Below the pieces are notes generated by a model. It searched no databases. It was given only the letters and a program-made list of their open reading frames with translations, and had not been told where the DNA came from. Source: WHSW01 sp963842795 (GTDB lineage Bacteria > Actinomycetota > Thermoleophilia > Solirubrobacterales > 70-9). Taken from it: a stretch of DNA of 64,000 bases. The stretch covers positions 86,274-150,273 of the forward strand of contig CAWJHV010000039.1 in assembly GCA_963842795.1 (NCBI GenBank), given 5' to 3'. The position numbers and the translations under genes were made by a program. This document shows positions 59,450 through 64,000 of this stretch, one piece after another; within the stretch, counting starts at the first letter, position 1; every line of letters starts with the position of its first letter.

Positions 59450-60616
59450 CTACGGGCCGTTGCGCCTCAGGATCAGGCCGAAGTCGTCGCTTACCGAGAC
59501 GCCCGTGACCCATGCCTGGCCCGCCGGGTCGACGGAGACGCCGAACGGGTTGCCGAAGTTGATCGAGACCTGCTGAGAGCGCCATGTGCCGCCGGCCAGG
59601 CGATACGCCGCCGGGTGGGCCCACGCGTCCGTTCCGGTCGAGGTTCCGACGGCGTAGTACGGGGGACCGGGCGTGATCGAGTTCAGCGAGGTCCCCCTGC
59701 CCACCGTGGGCGCGAGCTCGCGGACGAAGGTCCGGCCCGCGCCCCGAAGGACCAGCGGCTCGACGCCCACCCCGCCGACGGCGCGAACCCGTCCGCCGGG
59801 CTCGGCGACCACGTCGCGGAGCTGGCTGGTCGTCGAGAGCGTCGTGGGGTCGAACGCCGAGCGCCAGCGACGGCCGCGGTGCACTGCCAGCATGGCCCGG
59901 TCGCCCGCGCTGCTGGTGCAGGTGCCCGAGACGTAGGCGACGCCGTTGCGCCCGATCGCGATCCCGCCGGGGTCGACGCGCCACAGCGTCCCGTCGTCGG
60001 CGAGCTTGCAGCCCGTCGGCCCCGGCTTCAGGCTCTCGCCGAGCAGCGGGACCTCGCTCCAGCTCCCGTCCTGGCGGCGGAGGACGAACGGCTGCCAGTA
60101 GCCGCTCTGGAAATTGCGCTTCTCCCCCATCGCCCAGACGGTGTCCTTATCGGCGGCGATGGCGCTCAGGCTGGCGCCGGGGGGGCTTGCCGGGAGCGGG
60201 ACGATCGACCAGCTCGTGCCGTCCCAGTGCAGCACGAGCGGCTTCGACGCCGGGTTGCCGGGTGCGGTCGCGCTGATGCCGGCGGCCCAGATGTCGTCGG
60301 GCCCGGCGGCGGCGGCGTCGTAGATCAGGTCCTTAGCGGGGGCGGTCTCGACGTCCGGCGTCGGCACCGTTGTCCAGCTGAAGCCGTTCCAATGCTGCGC
60401 GAGGGTGCGGAACTCCAGCGCCCCGCCGACGACGTCCCACGAGTAGCCGATCGCCCAGCTGTCGTCGACCGCGGGCGAGACGGAGGCGCGGAACATCTGG
60501 ACGCGACCGGAGGCGGACGGGTGACCGCTCTCGTCCCACTGCCCGGCGGCCGAAGCGACGGAGGGGACGACGAGGGCGACGACAAACGCGGCCAGCACCG
60601 TCACCGGTGCGCGCAT
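59450..60616 (-). CDS. Secreted beta-propeller-like protein of unknown function
   Basis: 388 residues from the ATG at 60614-60616; a start 14 codons upstream is possible. Signal peptide APVTVLAAFVVALVVPSVASA. The body has repeated blades of the type (A/G)(A)GPDDIWAAG...LVLHWDGTSWSIVPLP, ADKDTVWAMGEK..., FVLRRQDGSWSEVPLL and DPAGQAWVTGVSVSDD, i.e. W/SW-rich repeats like those of bacterial beta-propellers. Probably an extracellular binding protein; no enzymatic motif. Intact; 31 bp before the amine oxidase on the same strand, so probably cotranscribed. Confidence 0.72.
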   Translation of the reverse strand: MRAPVTVLAAFVVALVVPSVASAAGQWDESGHPSASGRVQMFRASVSPAVDDSWAIGYSWDVVGGALEFRTLAQHWNGFSWTTVPTPDVETAPAKDLIYDAAAAGPDDIWAAGISATAPGNPASKPLVLHWDGTSWSIVPLPASPPGASLSAIAADKDTVWAMGEKRNFQSGYWQPFVLRRQDGSWSEVPLLGESLKPGPTGCKLADDGTLWRVDPGGIAIGRNGVAYVSGTCTSSAGDRAMLAVHRGRRWRSAFDPTTLSTTSQLRDVVAEPGGRVRAVGGVGVEPLVLRGAGRTFVRELAPTVGRGTSLNSITPGPPYYAVGTSTGTDAWAHPAAYRLAGGTWRSQQVSINFGNPFGVSVDPAGQAWVTGVSVSDDFGLILRRNGP

Positions 60617-60690
60617 CCAGCGCCTCGTTTGGTTGGCGATCCCTGCCACGAGCGGCACGATCCTACCCTGCCGGCCCGACCCGGCACGCG

Positions 60691-60719
60691 AAGCGGCCGC
60701 CTGACCGAGGCGGCCGCTT
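60691..60719. terminator. Hairpin after the MMPL gene
   Basis: aagcggccgcct / aggcggccgctt: perfect 12-bp arms, 5-nt loop, 22 bp beyond the MMPL stop. No T-run. Confidence 0.65.
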
Positions 60720-60741
60720 GCGCGCTTCGCTCGCCGAGGCC

Positions 60742-62937
60742 CTAGGCGCGGGCGCCCTCGACCTGCGGCTCGGCGCCGGCCTTCGGCAGCCAGCCGAGCC
60801 AGCTCGGCAGGTACCAGTTGCGGTCGCCGAGCAGCTTCATCGTCGCCGGCAGCAGCACCGCCCGGACGATGGTCGCGTCGATCAGCACCGCCACGGCGAG
60901 CCCGACTCCCATCTGCTTGAAGTCGAGCATTCCGAGCGTCGCGAACACCGAGAACACGGCGATCATCACCACCGCCGCGCTGGTGACGACGCCGGCTGTC
61001 GACTTGATCCCGTGCGCGACCGCGTCGCCGGTGCTCATGCCGCCGTCGTAGGCCTCCCTGATCCGGCTGATGATGAACACGTGGTAGTCCATCGAGAGGC
61101 CGAACAGGAGCACGAACAGGAACAGCGGCAGCCAGGAGACGATCCCGCCGTTGGACTCGAAGCCCAGCAGCGACTCGAGGTGGCCCTCCTGGAACACCCA
61201 GACCAGCACCCCGTAGGCGGCCGCCACGGAGAGCAGGTTGAGGACGATCGCCTTCAGCGCGATCACGATCGAGCGGAAGGTCGCCATCAGGAGCACGAAC
61301 GCGAGCCCGAGGACGAACGCGAAGACGAGCGGCGCTGTGCTGCTCATCTGCTCGTTGAAGTCCTCGGAGCCGGCGGTGGCCCCGGTGACGTACGCGTCGA
61401 CGCCGTCGACCTGGCCGAGCGTGCCCGGGATCAGGTCCTGGCGCAGGGCGGCGAGCGCGTCGATCGAGCGCCCGTCCGTGCCCGACCCGACCATCGGGAT
61501 CGTGACCACGGCGACGTCGGCGCGATCGTTGGTCGTCACGTTGACCGGGTCGTTCATCAGCCCCGTGTCGATCGCCTGCGCGCGCAGCTCGCGCATCGCG
61601 CCCGCGACCTCGGGTGCCTGCACGTCGTCTGCGGCGACGACGACCACGGCCGGCAGCGGGCTGCCCGGGAACTCGGCCTGGATCCGGTCGTACGTCTGCA
61701 CGATCGGCAGGTCCTGAGGCAGCCCGTCCGAGCCCGACTCCTTGGTGTTCATGTGCACCGCGGGGATCGCCAGCGCGACCAGCAGGCCGGCGGCGGCGAC
61801 CGCCGAGACCAGCGGGCGGCGCAGGACGCGATCGAGGATCGCGTTCCAGACCCGCGACTCGCCGTCCGCACGACGCAGGCGGTGCAGGAACGGGATGCGC
61901 CCCTTCTCAACTCGGTCGCCCAGCTTCGACAGCACCGCCGGCAGCACCGTGAGCGACCCGAGCACGGCCACCCCGACGACCATGATCGTGCCGACGGCAA
62001 ACGACATGAAGGTCGCGCTGCCGGTCAGGAACATGCCGGCCATCGCGATCGCGACGGTCATCCCGGAGACGAGCACGGCCCGGCCGGAGGTCGCGGCGGC
62101 GATCTCGAGGGCGCGCTCGTTCGAGTGGCCCTGGTGCCGTTCGGCCCGCTGGCGGCGCAGGTAGAACAGCGAGTAGTCGACGCCCACGGCGAGCCCGACC
62201 AGCAGGATCACCGAGCTGATCATCTCGTCGACGGGGAACAGCTGGCTCACCGGGGCCAGCAGCCCCAGCGTCGCCATCACGGCGGTGATCGCGAGCAGCA
62301 GCGGCACGCCCGCGGCGACCAGGGCGCCGAAGGCGACCACCAGGATCAGCAACGTGAGCGGCAGCGACAGGAACTCCGCGCGCTGGAAGTCCTCGTCGAG
62401 GCTCGCCGATGCGGCCTTCTCCAGGCTGGCGTCGCCGAACTCCTCGATCCGCAGCTCCGGATGAGACTCCTGAGCCACGGCGACCGCGGCCTCCGCGGCG
62501 TCCACGCGCTCGACCGTCTGGTCGTCGTCGCCGCGGAGCTCGAACGTCACCAGCGCCGCACTACCGTCGGCGGAGATCTGGTCGGCGTTGCCGGCCTCGA
62601 GCGGGGACCTGAGCTCGGCGACGTGCGGAACCTCCGCGAGCCCGGACTCGACGTCGCGGATCGCGGCCCGGAATTCGGCGTCCGACGCGCTGCGATCGCC
62701 GCGCCACTGGATGAACACCTGCTCGGAGGCGTCATCGGGGAAACCGGCGTCGGCCAGGATGCGGTCGGCGGTGCGGGAGTCGCCGTTGCCCTGGTCCTCG
62801 TCCGCGATGTTCTGCGTGCCGACGAAGCTGCCGATGCCGAGCGAGAGCACGACGAAGGCGATCCAGCCGAGGATCGCCGCGCGACGGTGCCGAGCGCTCC
62901 AGCTGGCGGCTCGTGATGCGATGTTGGTGCAGTTCAT
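60742..62937 (-). CDS. MMPL/RND family transporter
   Basis: 731 residues in the MmpL-like twelve-helix arrangement: TM1, a large extracytoplasmic loop (about 45-190), a five-helix cluster containing LLVGLAVGVDYSLFYLRRQRAERH, then the second half with loop (about 385-540) and the cluster with LFGLSMDYHVFIISRIREAYDGG. The two Asp-Tyr pairs (GVDYS and MDYH) are the proton-relay residues of MmpL proteins. Exports lipids, siderophores or drugs. Start ATG 62935-62937 has a gaggag Shine-Dalgarno; an upstream in-frame ATG lacks one. Intact. Confidence 0.93.
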   Translation of the reverse strand: MNCTNIASRAASWSARHRRAAILGWIAFVVLSLGIGSFVGTQNIADEDQGNGDSRTADRILADAGFPDDASEQVFIQWRGDRSASDAEFRAAIRDVESGLAEVPHVAELRSPLEAGNADQISADGSAALVTFELRGDDDQTVERVDAAEAAVAVAQESHPELRIEEFGDASLEKAASASLDEDFQRAEFLSLPLTLLILVVAFGALVAAGVPLLLAITAVMATLGLLAPVSQLFPVDEMISSVILLVGLAVGVDYSLFYLRRQRAERHQGHSNERALEIAAATSGRAVLVSGMTVAIAMAGMFLTGSATFMSFAVGTIMVVGVAVLGSLTVLPAVLSKLGDRVEKGRIPFLHRLRRADGESRVWNAILDRVLRRPLVSAVAAAGLLVALAIPAVHMNTKESGSDGLPQDLPIVQTYDRIQAEFPGSPLPAVVVVAADDVQAPEVAGAMRELRAQAIDTGLMNDPVNVTTNDRADVAVVTIPMVGSGTDGRSIDALAALRQDLIPGTLGQVDGVDAYVTGATAGSEDFNEQMSSTAPLVFAFVLGLAFVLLMATFRSIVIALKAIVLNLLSVAAAYGVLVWVFQEGHLESLLGFESNGGIVSWLPLFLFVLLFGLSMDYHVFIISRIREAYDGGMSTGDAVAHGIKSTAGVVTSAAVVMIAVFSVFATLGMLDFKQMGVGLAVAVLIDATIVRAVLLPATMKLLGDRNWYLPSWLGWLPKAGAEPQVEGARA

Positions 62938-63082
62938 GGTCACTCCTCTGGGTGGGGTGGTCATCGCGGTCAGCGTCCCAGCGGCGGGCTTCCGCTCCAA
63001 TGCGGCCACCAGGCGTGTTCGCGGGCGGCGGACCGCCCAGCGGGGTGCGGCTACCCGTATGTGAATCGGGCGGCGGCTGCGA

Positions 63083-63088
63083 GACAAT
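63083..63088 (+). promoter_or_regulatory. -10 element of the response regulator
   Basis: GACAAT 6 nt before ATG 63095; predicts a leaderless transcript. Confidence 0.45.
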
Positions 63089-63094
63089 CGCCCC

Positions 63095-63448
63095 ATGCCG
63101 ACCACGGTCCTCGTCGTCGACGACCACCAGGGATTCCGCTCCCGCGCCCGCCTGCTGCTCGAGGCCGACGGCTACGAGGTCGTGGGCGAGGCGGCCGACG
63201 GGCGCTCGGCCGTGGACGCGGCGCGGCGCCTGCACCCCGACCTGGTGCTGCTCGACGTCCAGCTCCCCGACCTCGACGGGTTCGAGGTCGCGGCTCAGAT
63301 CACCGGCGAGGACGGCGGGCCCGCGGTCGTGCTGACCTCCAGCCGCGACTGGTCGGACTCGCGCGAGTTGCTCGCGCGCAGCGGCGCCAGCGGCTTCGTG
63401 CCCAAGGACCAGCTCTCGGGCGAGACGATCGCGGAGCTCTTGAATTGA
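63095..63448 (+). CDS. Single-domain response regulator (CheY-like)
   Basis: 117 residues, a receiver domain alone. VLVVDDHQGFRSRARLLLE (acidic pocket), LVLLDVQLPDLDGFEVA with the phospho-acceptor Asp, VVLTSSRD (Thr/Ser switch) and FVPKDQLSG (conserved Lys). No output domain, so it acts through a partner. Its stop overlaps the TTG of the next membrane gene (TTGA), which is probably a cognate sensor or partner. Intact. Confidence 0.92.
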   Translation: MPTTVLVVDDHQGFRSRARLLLEADGYEVVGEAADGRSAVDAARRLHPDLVLLDVQLPDLDGFEVAAQITGEDGGPAVVLTSSRDWSDSRELLARSGASGFVPKDQLSGETIAELLN

Positions 63449-64000
63449 GGTCGTTGCGGCTGGCACTCATCGGCCTCGCCCTCGCCGGGCTCGCCGCAGG
63501 GATCGGCGCCCTCGCGGTCGTCCTGTCCAGCGACCACCTCCAGTCCGTGCAGACCGAAGGCGCGGTGTTCACGCCCCTGATCGGCTGGGCCTTCATCGGC
63601 ACCGGGCTGTTCGCCTGGTGGCGCCGACCCGAGAACCGCCTCGGGGCCCTGATGACGGCGGTCGGCTTCGTCTGGTTCTGCGCCGCGCTGATCGCCTCCG
63701 ACAACCCGACGCTGTTCGCGATCGGTGGAATCGTCAACGCACTTCCGTACGCGCTGTTCCTGCACCTGCTCGTCGCCTTCCCCTCTGGCCGGCTGCAAAC
63801 GCGCTGGGAGCGGTTCCTGGTCGGCCTCGCGTACTTCGACACCACAGTGGTGGTTTTGCTGAGCAATCTCTTCCTGGACACCACGGACGCGGACATCTGC
63901 AACGGGTGCCCGTCGAACCCGCTGATGATCAGCGACCAGATCACGGTCGCCTGGATCATCCTCGGCGTCCAGGCGGTGATCGGCGTGTTTGGCCTCACCG
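63445..64000 (+). CDS. Membrane protein, probable sensor, N-terminal part
   Basis: The frame runs off the right edge. It starts at TTG overlapping the response-regulator stop and reads RSLRLALIGLALAGLAAGIG, then TM segments at about residues 30-55, 65-85, 90-115, 135-155 and onward (ITVAWIILGVQAVIGVFGLT). GTGLFAWWRRPENRLGALM and YALFLHLLVAFPSGRL between helices are typical of the N-terminal membrane domain of actinobacterial histidine kinases. No kinase domain is visible in the window, so the type is inferred from the neighbouring receiver. Confidence 0.65.
   Translation, partial: MRSLRLALIGLALAGLAAGIGALAVVLSSDHLQSVQTEGAVFTPLIGWAFIGTGLFAWWRRPENRLGALMTAVGFVWFCAALIASDNPTLFAIGGIVNALPYALFLHLLVAFPSGRLQTRWERFLVGLAYFDTTVVVLLSNLFLDTTDADICNGCPSNPLMISDQITVAWIILGVQAVIGVFGLT

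Noticed and set aside
60607..62916. Long plus-strand open frame (769 codons)
   Set aside because: Asp/His/Arg-rich antisense shadow of the MMPL gene; no initiation signal or domain.

Overview
The window is about 72% GC, codes densely on both strands, and shows no rRNA, tRNA, CRISPR array, phage or insertion sequence. High GC, GTG/TTG starts, leaderless-looking promoters and the gene families present (PucR and HxlR regulators, secreted M19-like hydrolases, paired glyoxalase-fold proteins, RTX proteins) suggest a high-GC actinobacterium, perhaps Thermoleophilia/Solirubrobacterales. That placement is inference, not an alignment result.

Layout. 0-9.7 kb: C-terminal part of an ATPase-TPR regulator; PucR regulator overlapping a ferritin-like protein; fatty-acid desaturase; EVE/DUF2203/membrane trio; Nudix and threonine dehydratase pair; AI-2E-type permease. 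9.7-20 kb: M32 carboxypeptidase, glyoxalase-fold protein, cold-shock protein, TetR with divergent drug-efflux MFS, CoA-transferase, DUF892 protein, ZIP transporter, SDR, cytochrome P450. 20.1-22.2 kb: a small His-Arg-repeat peptide gene and two tandem secreted RTX genes. 22-32 kb: CocE-type hydrolase, unknown protein, secreted M19-like hydrolase, flavin monooxygenase, enoyl-CoA hydratase, asparaginase, AlkA. 32-37.5 kb: ROK-regulated sugar ABC transporter operon. 37.5-50.9 kb: a 13-gene minus-strand operon with Kdd (3,5-diaminohexanoate dehydrogenase), a hotdog thioesterase, a BKACE/Kce enzyme, TetR, an S66 carboxypeptidase, a complete oligopeptide ABC importer, a P1 (beta-aminopeptidase family) peptidase, an MFS carrier and an M20 peptidase. 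Most junctions are ATGA/GTGA overlaps. A histone-deacetylase-fold amidohydrolase diverges from its promoter. 51-64 kb: glyoxalase-fold/HxlR pair, copper-site secreted protein, second M19-like hydrolase, Tat amine oxidase, secreted repeat protein, MMPL transporter, and a response regulator with the start of a membrane partner.

The best candidate for a new system is the 37.5-50.9 kb operon. It joins two consecutive steps of the lysine (beta-lysine) fermentation route to peptide import and to peptidases that can act on beta-amino-acid or conjugated peptides, so it may scavenge beta-lysine-containing peptides or conjugates. A second candidate is the small His-Arg-repeat peptide gene beside the P450.

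Caution: between about 8 and 49 kb most long genes are broken by single-base indels while protein homology continues in another frame. From 49 to 63 kb every gene is intact. This looks like local consensus error rather than gene decay. Such genes are reported as single CDS with outer boundaries; start or end may be approximate.
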